Positions 1-8,773 of a stretch of DNA of 64,000 bases are shown piece by piece. Numbering within the stretch: the first letter of the stretch is position 1; each line of letters starts with the position of its first letter. The notes under the pieces were generated by a model that was given only the letters and a program-made list of their open reading frames with translations, had not been told where the DNA came from and searched no databases. The DNA is from Ignavibacteriaceae bacterium. Lineage in GTDB: Bacteria; Bacteroidota; Ignavibacteria; Ignavibacteriales; Ignavibacteriaceae. The translations under genes and the position numbers were made by a program. The DNA lies in assembly GCA_020848375.1 (NCBI GenBank), contig JADLAF010000221.1, forward strand, positions 1 to 64,000, read 5' to 3'.

Positions 1-508
1 GCTTTGTATTTTCCTTGTTCAGGTCATCAAAAAGTCCGGTCAGCCATTTATGCTTAGCCGGTTCAGAGGGGAAATAGGTGGCATGTCCAAAATCATCAAT
101 GGTAAATCCATGTTTTTTCTTTGCCTGCACCTGATTTGCCAAAGCAATGGCTATGGGGTCTTTGTCAAGGTTAAAGAGAAAATCGTAGCGGATATTCTTA
201 ATAAGTTCGATATTTTCAACAGTTACCGGTAAAATACGGGTTACTGAATCCGTATCCAGTATTTCAGGTGAGTAGGTGAGCCAATAAACGGCAAAATCAG
301 GGTACTCCCTGGCAATTTTGTGAATTAACGGTGTGGTTCTGATAACGTCACCAATAGCCCCGAGCTTAATTATGAGGATTTTTCCCTGAGTCTGCACGTA
401 TTCCGGGCAATTTTGGCAATGAAAGCCGAATTTTTTGTGCGGGAGGCAGGGTAAATCCCCCCGGAATTTTAAGCAATCTGTTTTAACGTAAGCAATCGAA
501 TTGTTCAT
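1..508 (-). CDS. Glycosyltransferase family 9 (heptosyltransferase-like), 3' end outside window
   Basis: Minus-strand frame open from an ATG at 508-506 to the window edge (169 codons seen). Residues about 43-58 read KILIIKLGAIGDVIRTTPLI, the N-terminal signature of ADP-heptose:LPS heptosyltransferases (GT9), which add sugars to LPS core or other surface glycans in the cytoplasm. Ahead of this domain is a leader with four cysteines (C12, C21, C31 and C34, the last two as CxxC), which could bind metal; this is inference. The gene diverges from the GT4 gene starting at 583, so the 74 bp between them should hold promoters for both. The C-terminal half, where the sugar-nucleotide site lies, is not in the window. 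The family call is firm; the sugar and acceptor are unknown. Confidence 0.85.
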   Translation of the reverse strand, partial: MNNSIAYVKTDCLKFRGDLPCLPHKKFGFHCQNCPEYVQTQGKILIIKLGAIGDVIRTTPLIHKIAREYPDFAVYWLTYSPEILDTDSVTRILPVTVENIELIKNIRYDFLFNLDKDPIAIALANQVQAKKKHGFTIDDFGHATYFPSEPAKHKWLTGLFDDLNKENTK

Positions 509-582
509 AAGATGCGGTTTTGGCCTGTCAATCTAAATCTTATTTATTATTTTACTCAATTTATTAAAAATAATTCTGAAAT

Positions 583-1812
583 TTGAAGATTCTTATTGTT
601 ACCCCGCGGATTCCTTATCCCCCGTACCGCGGAGACAAACTTAAAATTTTCAATCTTATCAAATATCTCTCTAAAAATCACTCCGTTTCACTGCTGACCT
701 TTTATGAAAATGAGGAGCAGCTCAACGGTGATTTTAGAGAAGTTGAGAAGATTACAACCTCCGCTTTTGCTGTCCGCCGCACCTGGGTTGAGTCATTGCT
801 AAGTGTCGGGAAAGGTATATTCTCAAAGCTGCCCTTCCAGGTACTGTTTTATCAGTCTGCCGCCTTCGGAGAAAAACTAAGAGAAATCACCCGTGATGAC
901 TCCTATGATGTTATCTATTTCCACCTCATCCGTACTACTCAATATCTTAAATATGTTGAGGGAACCTCCGCGATTAAAGTGCAGGATTTCACGGATGCAG
1001 TTTCAATGTATTTGAGCCGATACCTGGTGGCAGAGAAAAATCCCATAAAAAAATTGGGAATTGGTGAAGAAGCAAAACGGATTGAGGTTTACGAAAAGGA
1101 AGCTCAGCCCTTTGATGCAATATATGTTTGCAGCGAAAAAGACAGTGATTATCTGAGTGCGAGATATAATGGAAAAAAAATAAGTCTTCTCATGAATGGT
1201 GTAAATCTTGAAACATTTACCCCGATTGACATTCTGTATGAAGCAAACAGAATAATTTTTACCGGCAATATGCCTTACTTTGCAAACTCAGATGCAGCGG
1301 TTCATTTTGCGAATGAAATTTTTCCTCTGGTGTGCAATGAAATTCCGGATGCAAAATTTTATATAGTCGGGCAGAAACCTCCTCAGCAGGTAAAAGCTCT
1401 GGCATCATCAAATGTTATAGTTACCGGATTTGTTGAGGATATACGCGCTGAGTATTGCAAGAGCGCGGTGAATATCGCGCCGATCCGGTTTGGCGCAGGT
1501 ACACTTAATAAAGTAATAGAATCTTTGGCGCTCGGTATTCCGGTTGTTTCTACCTCAATGGCTATATCCGGACTTCCGGCTGAGATTAAAAGTAAAATAC
1601 CCTCTGCTGACACACCCTCTGAATTTGCAAAACTGGTTATTGATGTTTTGAGAAACAGGGAGCGGTATGCAAAGGAATCAGAAGTGCTCTCTTCGATCAT
1701 CAGAGATAAACTTTCATGGGATACTATCCTCAGCGGTTTTGAAAAGGAACTTGAATCACTTATCTCATCAAAAAGAGGTAAATCCTCTCCCATTAAGGAA
1801 AAGGCAGTCTGA
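583..1812 (+). CDS. Glycosyltransferase family 4, sugar transferase of the Stp1/PEP-CTERM-associated type
   Basis: 409 residues. It starts with MKILIVTPRIPYPPYRGDK, the usual N-terminus of GT4 (GT-B fold) enzymes, so the TTG at 583 is taken as the start; no ATG lies nearby in frame. The C-terminal half holds the donor-binding Rossmann domain, with IIFTGNMPYFANSDAAVHFA near residue 225 and the loop PIRFGAGTLNKVIESLALGIPVVSTS near residues 300-325, where the Glu of GT4 enzymes contacts the nucleotide sugar. It probably adds a sugar to a lipid-linked surface polysaccharide intermediate at the inner membrane. It overlaps the next gene by one base (TGATG), implying translational coupling with the initiating transferase. 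Donor and acceptor cannot be read from sequence. Confidence 0.85.
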   Translation: MKILIVTPRIPYPPYRGDKLKIFNLIKYLSKNHSVSLLTFYENEEQLNGDFREVEKITTSAFAVRRTWVESLLSVGKGIFSKLPFQVLFYQSAAFGEKLREITRDDSYDVIYFHLIRTTQYLKYVEGTSAIKVQDFTDAVSMYLSRYLVAEKNPIKKLGIGEEAKRIEVYEKEAQPFDAIYVCSEKDSDYLSARYNGKKISLLMNGVNLETFTPIDILYEANRIIFTGNMPYFANSDAAVHFANEIFPLVCNEIPDAKFYIVGQKPPQQVKALASSNVIVTGFVEDIRAEYCKSAVNIAPIRFGAGTLNKVIESLALGIPVVSTSMAISGLPAEIKSKIPSADTPSEFAKLVIDVLRNRERYAKESEVLSSIIRDKLSWDTILSGFEKELESLISSKRGKSSPIKEKAV

Positions 1813-3218
1813 TGAAGGGAAGGAAGGTGCTCCGCCTCACTATATTTGCCGCTGATTTTATCTTCCTGATGCTTGGTTATATATTCTTTTTTTACTTCAG
1901 AGTTACTACCGGCTGGTTTGATCTTATCATGCAACCGGACTTTGTACTGCCAATGCTGGTTGTAAATTTTTACTGGCTGTTCATTTTTAACTTTGTCGGG
2001 ATGTATAAACATGTGTTTGCCCCTTCACGGTTTGATGAACTTTCAGAACTGTTCAAAGTTACTTTTGTCGGAATTTTTATTTTATTCTTTCTGATATTTT
2101 TTGATGATTACTCACACGGGGTTGAATCAACTTCGCGGGTAATTATCTTTTACTACTGGGCGTTTCTTCTCGCATTTGTGGGCGCAGGGCGGCTTATTGT
2201 CCGCAGCATGCAAAGAAACCTTCTGATTAAAGGTGTCGGCACCAAAAAGGGAATTATTATTGGCAGTACGCAGAAAGCGGTTGATGTATATAAGGATATC
2301 AGCGCACATCCGGCACTGGGTGTCCGGATAGCCGGATTTATTGATATTGAAAATCAGACCGCAGGAAATTCACTTGAAGGTATTCCGGTTCTCGGAAGTG
2401 TTCGGGAGATTGAACAGGTTATACATGAGAATTCCATCGAAGAAGTGATCATAGCGCTTGAGCAGCATCATGATTCGGTGATTGTTGATATCATCGGAAG
2501 ATGTGAAACGTATGATGTCGGTATGAAGATGGTGCCTGAAATGTATGAAATCCTGAGCGGACAGGCACGTACATCACAACTGTATGGTATTCCGCTTATA
2601 GATATCAATCCTGAGCCGATGAAGGATTGGGAGAAAAATACTAAACGGCTGATGGATATTGTGTTCTCGTTTCTCATGTTAGTTCTTTCATTGCCAATAG
2701 TTTTGCTGACAGCAATTGCGATAAAGTTTGACAGCAAAGGCCCGGTTTTCTTTACTCAGGAAAGAGTGGGGCTCAAGGGGAAGATATTCAGAATAGTTAA
2801 GTTCAGATCAATGTACATTGACGCTGAAGCAAATACCGGACCTGTCTGGTCAACTAAAGATGATCCAAGGGTCACCCGCGTGGGACGTTTTATCCGCAAG
2901 GTGCGCATTGATGAAATCCCTCAGGTGTTTAATGTATTGAGAGGTGAGATGAGTCTTATTGGACCCCGGCCGGAGCGCCCCTATTTTGTTGAATTACTCT
3001 CACAGGAAATTCCATACTACAAACGCCGTCTGAGAGTAAGACCCGGCATAACCGGATGGGCTCAGGTGCGTCATAAGTATGATGAAACTCTTGATGATGT
3101 TAAAGGAAAGATCAGATATGATTTATTTTATATTGAGAATATGTCTTTAAGGATGGATTTTAAGATTTTATTACGTACCGTATTTGTAGTTTCACTGGGC
3201 AAGGGGCATTTTGAATAA
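1812..3218 (+). CDS. Undecaprenyl-phosphate hexose-1-phosphate transferase (WcaJ/WbaP type)
   Basis: 468 residues with the full polyisoprenylphosphate hexose-1-phosphotransferase layout. Hydrophobic membrane segments lie in the first about 120 residues. A Rossmann-like CoA_binding_3 domain starts near residue 145 (KKGIIIGST). A further membrane helix near 280 precedes the catalytic bacterial sugar transferase domain. Key motifs are FFTQERVG and VKFRSM at about 313-335, SLIGPRPE near 380 and RPGITGWAQV near 410. The enzyme moves hexose-1-phosphate from a nucleotide sugar to undecaprenyl phosphate, the first step of an exopolysaccharide or O-antigen. It is coupled to the GT4 gene before it and followed by a Dpm1-like gene. 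Which hexose is used is not predictable here. Confidence 0.93.
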   Translation: MKGRKVLRLTIFAADFIFLMLGYIFFFYFRVTTGWFDLIMQPDFVLPMLVVNFYWLFIFNFVGMYKHVFAPSRFDELSELFKVTFVGIFILFFLIFFDDYSHGVESTSRVIIFYYWAFLLAFVGAGRLIVRSMQRNLLIKGVGTKKGIIIGSTQKAVDVYKDISAHPALGVRIAGFIDIENQTAGNSLEGIPVLGSVREIEQVIHENSIEEVIIALEQHHDSVIVDIIGRCETYDVGMKMVPEMYEILSGQARTSQLYGIPLIDINPEPMKDWEKNTKRLMDIVFSFLMLVLSLPIVLLTAIAIKFDSKGPVFFTQERVGLKGKIFRIVKFRSMYIDAEANTGPVWSTKDDPRVTRVGRFIRKVRIDEIPQVFNVLRGEMSLIGPRPERPYFVELLSQEIPYYKRRLRVRPGITGWAQVRHKYDETLDDVKGKIRYDLFYIENMSLRMDFKILLRTVFVVSLGKGHFE

Positions 3219-3241
3219 CAAGCAGGAGCAGAAAAAGAGCA

Positions 3242-3967
3242 ATGCCAGGTAAAGCACTAATCATTATCCCGACATATAATGAGATGGAAAATATTACCCG
3301 TCTCATCCCTGCGGTATATCAATATACTGACAGCAATGTTCATCTTCTGATTGTTGATGATAACTCACCTGACGGGACGGGTGCATATATAAAAGACCTT
3401 TCAGAGAAGGACGAAAGGATTCATCTGCTCAGCCGTCCTAAAAAAATGGGGCTCGGGACTGCCTACACTGACGGATTCAGGTATGCAATTGAGTACCGTT
3501 ATGATTATATCTTTGAAATGGATGCGGATTTTTCTCACGACCCAAAAGAGCTTCCCGTTTTCTTAAGAGGAATTGAAAACGCTGATCTTGTTCTGGGCAG
3601 CCGTTATCTGACAGGTGTGAATGTAATAAACTGGCCTATGCAGCGGCTCCTGCTGAGTTGGTTTGCCAACCAGTACACTAAATGTATAACCGGAATGCCG
3701 GTGCATGACTCAACCGGCGGGTATAAATGCTTCAGACGCGAAGTTCTTGAAAGCATTGATCTGACAAAAATTAAATCAAACGGATATGCCTTCCAGATAG
3801 AAATGAACTTTAAGACCTGGAAGAAGGGATTCCGCATTAAAGAAATCCCGATAATCTTTGTTGACCGGTATATGGGCAAAAGTAAAATGTCCAGGAAGAT
3901 TGTCCGAGAAGCAGTAACCCTGGTTTGGAAGCTCCGGATACTGGGCATGTTTGGAAAAATCAGATAA
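3242..3967 (+). CDS. Polyprenol monophosphomannose synthase (Dpm1-like GT2)
   Basis: 241 residues, GT-A fold, family 2. It opens with ALIIIPTYNEMENI, followed by the nucleotide-binding VDDNSPDGTG near residue 40 and EMDADFSHDPKELP near 95, the DxD-type metal site of dolichol/polyprenol-phosphate mannose synthases. The protein is the short soluble form without C-terminal membrane domain. It should move mannose (or another hexose) from a GDP/UDP sugar to polyprenyl phosphate on the cytoplasmic face, giving a lipid-linked donor for periplasmic glycosyltransferases. It lies 23 bp after the WcaJ-type gene in the same direction, so it probably belongs to the same polysaccharide or protein-glycosylation run. 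Confidence 0.9.
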   Translation: MPGKALIIIPTYNEMENITRLIPAVYQYTDSNVHLLIVDDNSPDGTGAYIKDLSEKDERIHLLSRPKKMGLGTAYTDGFRYAIEYRYDYIFEMDADFSHDPKELPVFLRGIENADLVLGSRYLTGVNVINWPMQRLLLSWFANQYTKCITGMPVHDSTGGYKCFRREVLESIDLTKIKSNGYAFQIEMNFKTWKKGFRIKEIPIIFVDRYMGKSKMSRKIVREAVTLVWKLRILGMFGKIR

Positions 3968-4019
3968 GCAGGTCACTTATCCGATAATGAACAATTCTTT
4001 ATATACTTAAGAAACCGTT

Positions 4020-5987
4020 TTGCAGCTATCAATAATTATTGTTAATTATAATGTGAGGGAGTTCCTCGCCAATCTCTTTGATACTCTCTATAAGGCAATA
4101 GAGGGAATCGAAGCAGAGATTATTGTAGTTGATAATGCATCAGCAGATGGAAGTCAGGAGTATATAAAGCAAAACCATCCCGGGGTCATCCTGATTGAAA
4201 ACCAGGTTAATGCCGGTTTCAGCAAGGCAAACAATTTAGGGCTTAAAAGAGCGAAGGGAAAATTTCTGCTGCTGCTTAACCCCGATACCCTTGTGCGTGA
4301 AGATACATTCCGTGTAATGATGGAGTATATGGAAAGTGATTCATCCATCGGAATGGCGGGATGTAAAATACTTAATCCGGATGGCACTCTGCAGCTTGCA
4401 TGCCGGAGGAGTTTCCCCAGTCCGTGGGTATCATTCTGCCGTATTACCGGGCTGAGCTCTATTTTTCCGAAGAGCCCACTTTTCGCAAGATATAATCTTA
4501 CGTATCTTGATGAAAATCAATCCTATGAAGTGGATGCTATCTCCGGTTCGTTTATGATGGTGAAAAGGGAAGTTTATGAAAAAATGGGGGGACTGGATGA
4601 AAGTTATTTTATGTATGGTGAAGACCTTGACTGGTGCCTCAGGGTTCAGAAAACAGGATATAAGGTTCACTATGTTCACTCAACACAGATTATCCATTAT
4701 AAGGGTGAAAGTACCAAGCGCAGCAGTATAGATGAAACAAGGCATTTTTACAATGCAATGCATCTTTTTGTTAAAAAGAATCTTTCCGGTTCTTTTCTGG
4801 TAAAACTGATGCTCAGATTTGCCATAGGGCTCAGGGAGAGCATGGCTTATGCTTCCGCGAGAAAAACCATTATACTTTCGGTAATCCTTGATACCGTATT
4901 TTATAATCTCTCACTGTATCTGGCTGAGCATACGTATATTTTATCCGAGCGGTTCAGAGGATTCCCCGATTTCGCCCTTCCTGTTGTATATACTATTCCG
5001 GTAATTATTCATCTGCTCACTTCGTCAGTGATGCGAGTTTACCGGCGGGACAGAATTTCAGTGCTACCGGTTCTGGCAGCAACAGTTTTCAGTTTTGTTT
5101 TTCTTTCGGCCACAACATTTTTCTTCAAGGATTTTGCATACAGTCGTGGTGTGCTCATTCAGGCGTATCTGTATATTTTTATTCTTCTCATTTTCTGGCG
5201 GGCGGCTATAAAGCTGTTTGCCGGGTTCGGTAATGAGACTCTCCGTCCGCGCATCAGGACTCTAATCATCGGTGAAAAGCCGGAAGCAGAAAAACTTGTT
5301 GCCCGCCTCTCAGGTAAATTTCCATTGTACCACACTCTGGTGGGTATCTCAACCCCTCTCCTGAGCGAAACCGGGGAAAAGGTAAACGGAGTACCCGTCA
5401 TCGGGCATATCTCCAATATCCCCAAAATTGTAAAAGAATACAGAATTTCAGAGATAATATTCTGCCCTCCGGGGCTTTCTTATAACCGGATTATGGGAAT
5501 TATTTCTGAGAACAGTGGAAGCAACATTGAATTTCGAATTGCAGGGGGGCAGAACGATTTTCTGGTCGGTAAGCACTCTGTCACCCTGACAGAAGATGTT
5601 CCGCTTATTGAGATTTCCTACAACATATCCCTTCCCGCCAATAAGGTAATTAAATTTGTTTTTGATTATACTCTTGCATCAATTATTTTTCTTCTGGTTC
5701 TGCCCCTTACTTTTACCCTGGGGCTTTTCCGGAGCAATAAAGGGGAGCTTTACAGGATACTGATGCAGGTTCCGGAGGTTTTGCGGGGCAAGAAAAGTTT
5801 TGTAGGACCATCTGAAAATGATTATCTTGAAGGACTTTACGTTGGTAAACCCGGCATAACAGGTCTCTGGTTTTTGGAGGGAAAAGAGGATGAGCAAAAG
5901 TTGAATTTATATTATGCAAAAAATCAGAATGTCTGGCTTGATCTGGATATTCTTGGGAAAACAGTATTAAAAACACAAAAGCACTGA
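4020..5987 (+). CDS. GT2 glycosyltransferase fused to a degenerate sugar-phosphate transferase-like membrane module
   Basis: 655 residues. Residues 1-290 are a rhamnosyltransferase-like GT2 domain: LSIIIVNYNV at the start, VVDNASADGS near 40, LLLNPDTL near 87 and YGEDLDWCLRV near 205. Hydrophobic segments follow at about 300-400. Then comes a Rossmann-like domain (RIRTLIIGEKPEAEKL near 410), a further helix near 545, and a short tail with SFVGPSENDY near 592 and KPGITGLW near 610. The tail keeps the two C-terminal signatures of WcaJ-type transferases, but the catalytic core with KFRSM is absent. The GT2 half probably builds surface glycan; the second half may be structural or membrane-anchoring. 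The start is TTG at 4020, fixed by the GT2 N-terminus. Confidence 0.82.
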   Translation: MQLSIIIVNYNVREFLANLFDTLYKAIEGIEAEIIVVDNASADGSQEYIKQNHPGVILIENQVNAGFSKANNLGLKRAKGKFLLLLNPDTLVREDTFRVMMEYMESDSSIGMAGCKILNPDGTLQLACRRSFPSPWVSFCRITGLSSIFPKSPLFARYNLTYLDENQSYEVDAISGSFMMVKREVYEKMGGLDESYFMYGEDLDWCLRVQKTGYKVHYVHSTQIIHYKGESTKRSSIDETRHFYNAMHLFVKKNLSGSFLVKLMLRFAIGLRESMAYASARKTIILSVILDTVFYNLSLYLAEHTYILSERFRGFPDFALPVVYTIPVIIHLLTSSVMRVYRRDRISVLPVLAATVFSFVFLSATTFFFKDFAYSRGVLIQAYLYIFILLIFWRAAIKLFAGFGNETLRPRIRTLIIGEKPEAEKLVARLSGKFPLYHTLVGISTPLLSETGEKVNGVPVIGHISNIPKIVKEYRISEIIFCPPGLSYNRIMGIISENSGSNIEFRIAGGQNDFLVGKHSVTLTEDVPLIEISYNISLPANKVIKFVFDYTLASIIFLLVLPLTFTLGLFRSNKGELYRILMQVPEVLRGKKSFVGPSENDYLEGLYVGKPGITGLWFLEGKEDEQKLNLYYAKNQNVWLDLDILGKTVLKTQKH

Positions 5988-5990
5988 TAG

Positions 5991-6941
5991 ATGGCAAAAA
6001 ATTATTTAGAATTTGAAAAACCAATTGTAGAATTGGAAGAAAAGCTGGCAGAAATGAAAAAGATGTCGGATACACTTGAAATAGAAGGTGAAATTCTTCA
6101 GATTGAGAAGAAGGTCAACGAACTCAAGGAAAGTATATATAAGGGTCTGACCCGCTGGCAGAGAGTGCAGCTTGCGCGACACCCTGAGCGACCCTACACA
6201 CTGGATTATATATATCTTATGACTGAGCATTTTGTTGAGCTTCACGGTGACCGCTATTTTAAAGATGACAAAGCCATTGTCGGCGGATTTGCCCAGCTTG
6301 GTGAACATAAAGTTATGATGATCGGCCACCAGAAGGGGAGAGATACAAAGTCAAATCTTTACCGCAACTTTGGTATGCCGAATCCGGAAGGATACCGCAA
6401 AGCACTTCGTCTGATGAAACTTGCCGAGAAATTTAATAAACCGGTTATTACCATGCTTGACACCCCCGGTGCTTTCCCAGGACTTGAAGCTGAGGAACGC
6501 GGGCAGGCGGAGGCAATTGCACGCAACCTCTTCGAGATGGCACGGCTTAAAGTTCCCATTATTGTGGTAATCATTGGTGAAGGAGCCAGCGGAGGAGCAC
6601 TTGGTATTGGTGTGGGTGACAGAATCCTGATGCTTGAAAATTGCTGGTATTCGGTAATCAGTCCGGAATCATGCTCCTCGATTCTCTGGAGAAGCTGGGA
6701 TTTTAAGGAACAGGCAGCAGAAGCTCTTAAACTCACAGCACCTGACCTGATTGAGCAGAAAGTTGTTGATCGCATCGTGCCTGAACCTCTTGGCGGTGCG
6801 CATAAAAATCATGAAGAAGCTGCTGCAACGTTAAAGAAAGTGCTTATTGAAGAACTTAACCAGCTTATAAAAATTAAACCTGACCGCTTAGTAGAAAACC
6901 GCATCGAAAAATTTGCGAATATGGGAGCATATCAAGAGTAG
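5991..6941 (+). CDS. accA: Acetyl-CoA carboxylase carboxyltransferase subunit alpha
   Basis: 316 residues, the usual length. It transfers the carboxyl group from carboxybiotin on AccB to acetyl-CoA, giving malonyl-CoA for fatty acid synthesis, as a heterotetramer with AccD. Visible family signatures are the helical N-terminus ([15 protein letters not shown]), [51 protein letters not shown] and the oxyanion-hole region [17 protein letters not shown]. It starts three bases after the GT2 fusion gene ends, so it is probably co-transcribed with the end of the EPS run. accB and accC lie at 23039-24876 and accD is not in the window. Confidence 0.97.
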   Translation: MAKNYLEFEKPIVELEEKLAEMKKMSDTLEIEGEILQIEKKVNELKESIYKGLTRWQRVQLARHPERPYTLDYIYLMTEHFVELHGDRYFKDDKAIVGGFAQLGEHKVMMIGHQKGRDTKSNLYRNFGMPNPEGYRKALRLMKLAEKFNKPVITMLDTPGAFPGLEAEERGQAEAIARNLFEMARLKVPIIVVIIGEGASGGALGIGVGDRILMLENCWYSVISPESCSSILWRSWDFKEQAAEALKLTAPDLIEQKVVDRIVPEPLGGAHKNHEEAAATLKKVLIEELNQLIKIKPDRLVENRIEKFANMGAYQE

Positions 6942-6990
6942 GAGCAGTATCGAAAAGTGATGTTAAGTGATTGAAAGGATCTCAGACGAA

Positions 6991-7458
6991 ATGAGGTATG
7001 CGAAGTTTCTTGAGGTTCTAAAGGCGCTCGAAGATAAGCAAGTGGATTATGTCCTAGTTGGAGGATACGCCGTTATTCTTCATGGTTCTCAGCGTACAAC
7101 GACAGATCTGGATATATTTATAAGGACTACGGATGAAAACCTGCATAGGTTCAGAGAGGCACTTAAAAGTGTTTTCAATGAACAGTCTATTGAGGAAATA
7201 ACCGTATCAGAACTTAAAGAGTATTCGGTGTTGCGTTTCATTTCACAAGAGGAAATTACTATTGATATTATTAGTAATTTAGGAGAAATGTTCTCAATTG
7301 ACGATTTAGTTTTTGAGGATATTCTGGTTGATGGAAATATGATAAGAGTTGCTTCTCTGGAAACACTTTACAAACTAAAGCAAAATACCTATCGGCCAAT
7401 TGACCAGGAAGATTCCTTGTTTATCAGTGAAATGCTTAAGAAAAAATTAAAAAAGTAA
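6991..7458 (+). CDS. Nucleotidyltransferase (AbiEii/MNT/DUF6036-like)
   Basis: About 155 residues from the ATG at 6991; a GTG at 6967 would add eight residues. I prefer the ATG because AAAGGA lies about 12 bases upstream and family members start close to the LVGGYAV motif. Near the N-terminus are VLVGGYAVILHG and TTDLDIFI, the GG...DxD signature of minimal nucleotidyltransferases of the DNA polymerase beta fold. Such proteins move a nucleotide to a protein or RNA target, and many are one half of toxin-antitoxin or abortive-infection pairs. The next gene overlaps by one base (TAATG). The pair sits between accA and yicC and is related to neither, so it may be an inserted module. The fold is well supported; the target is unknown. 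Confidence 0.75.
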   Translation: MRYAKFLEVLKALEDKQVDYVLVGGYAVILHGSQRTTTDLDIFIRTTDENLHRFREALKSVFNEQSIEEITVSELKEYSVLRFISQEEITIDIISNLGEMFSIDDLVFEDILVDGNMIRVASLETLYKLKQNTYRPIDQEDSLFISEMLKKKLKK

Positions 7459-7685
7459 TGCTTAAAAAATTCAAAACCTTTGAAGAAGCCCGGCGAGACC
7501 TTTGGGTTGAAAATCCTGACCAGGAGTACTTTGACCGGCTCAGGAAATTTTTTAGTTTTACTGAAAAACTGATAGATTTCAGAACGGGTTACAAACCCGG
7601 GGTGTATAAATTCAAAACAATTCAAGAAGCAGACAAAGACCGGCGGGAAAAACGGATGGCTGTGCTACTAATTGATAAAAAATAA
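7458..7685 (+). CDS. Small basic protein, partner of the preceding nucleotidyltransferase
   Basis: 75 residues, rich in Lys, Arg, Phe and Glu. It opens MLKKFKTFEEARRDLW, and a similar segment (VYKFKTIQEADKDRREK) appears near the C-terminus. It overlaps the stop of the nucleotidyltransferase gene by one base, so the two are likely co-translated. Small proteins with 'F+TFEEAR+DLW ... PGVYKF+(T/S)xEEA' wording are, from memory, neighbours of nucleotidyltransferase genes and could be their antitoxin or regulator; this is inference. No catalytic motif, signal peptide or membrane segment is seen. Confidence 0.65.
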   Translation: MLKKFKTFEEARRDLWVENPDQEYFDRLRKFFSFTEKLIDFRTGYKPGVYKFKTIQEADKDRREKRMAVLLIDKK

Positions 7686-7897
7686 GGGTATTTGTCCGGT
7701 TTTTTGTCTGAAAAGGTGTCCAATGAGGTTTGCTTTGCCCGGTGTAATCTTCGGTACCTTTTTTATGGGATATTAGAGCGTTTCTGATCAAATTGAAAAT
7801 TCCCCCGTTACAACTATTCATTTCATAATTCACAAATCGTACTTCATAATTCTTAAAAAATTCCCTATCTTTAAGGTCTTTTTATCCCGGATTTTGC

Positions 7898-8773
7898 ATG
7901 ATTTACAGTATGACCGGATTTGGCAAGGCCTCAGGGTCTTCCAACGGTCTTTTCTTTGAAGTTGAGATCAAAAGCGTCAATAGCCGCTTTTTAGAGGTTG
8001 GTATGCGTCTTCCTGCTTCCCTGCAGAGCCGTGAGTTTGAAATTCGCGAATTCCTTCGAGAAAAGATAAAAAGGGGGAAAATCTCCCTCTATATTTCGCA
8101 GAGATCGGAATCCGGCACCGTGAACTCTGACACCATTGACAAAGAGAAATTTTCTGAAATCATCAGTCTGTTAAGAACTGTTAAGGAAGAATTTGGTCTG
8201 AAGGAGGATGTAGGTCTGAGTCATCTGACCGCCTTCAAAGAATTATTTGTTATCGAATCTGAAGGCGTGGATGATGAGTCTTTTGAAGGGGTAAAAAAAG
8301 TCCTCGGGGCTGCCGTTGAGAATCTGAGCAGTATGCGGGGTAAGGAAGGGGATCACCTGAAAGATGACCTGCTTTCACGGCTTAAACTGATTGACGAGGC
8401 ATTGGAGCGGATTATGGCTGCTTTCAAATCTACTCTCAAAGAGCATTTTGAGAAGCAGAAAGAACGCGCCCGTGAGCTGGTGGCTGAATCAAATTCCTTT
8501 AATGAGCGGCTTGAGCTTGAACTTGCGCTACTGACTGATAAAGCTGACATCACTGAAGAATGCACCCGGCTGAAGAGCCACATAAAAGTTTTTACAAACA
8601 CACTTAACTCCGGCGGAGAAGTTGGCCGTAAGCTGAATTTCCTCTGTCAGGAACTCCACCGCGAAAGCAATACAATCTCTGCCAAATCAATAGCGGCTGA
8701 GATAATCCATGAGACCCTGCTCATTAAAGAAGAGATAGAAAAAATTAAAGAGCAGGTTCAGAATATTGAGTAA
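7898..8773 (+). CDS. yicC: YicC/YloC family endoribonuclease
   Basis: 291 residues, full length. The N-terminus IYSMTGFGKASG, the segment VEIKSVNSRFLEVGMRLP, and the C-terminal DUF1732 part (NTLNSGGEVGRKLNFLCQEL, then HRESNTISAKS and EEIEKIKEQVQNIE) are the family's signatures. Members are reported as manganese-dependent endoribonucleases that act on RNA in the cytoplasm. It heads the run yicC-gmk-rpoZ-coaBC; its last eight bases overlap the start of gmk, a widely conserved pairing. A 212-bp AT-rich gap precedes it. Confidence 0.95.
   Translation: MIYSMTGFGKASGSSNGLFFEVEIKSVNSRFLEVGMRLPASLQSREFEIREFLREKIKRGKISLYISQRSESGTVNSDTIDKEKFSEIISLLRTVKEEFGLKEDVGLSHLTAFKELFVIESEGVDDESFEGVKKVLGAAVENLSSMRGKEGDHLKDDLLSRLKLIDEALERIMAAFKSTLKEHFEKQKERARELVAESNSFNERLELELALLTDKADITEECTRLKSHIKVFTNTLNSGGEVGRKLNFLCQELHRESNTISAKSIAAEIIHETLLIKEEIEKIKEQVQNIE

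Noticed and set aside
1383-2012. Minus-strand open frame of about 209 codons
   Set aside because: It lies wholly across the GT4 and WcaJ-type genes, which have strong conserved motifs; its product has no recognisable domain.
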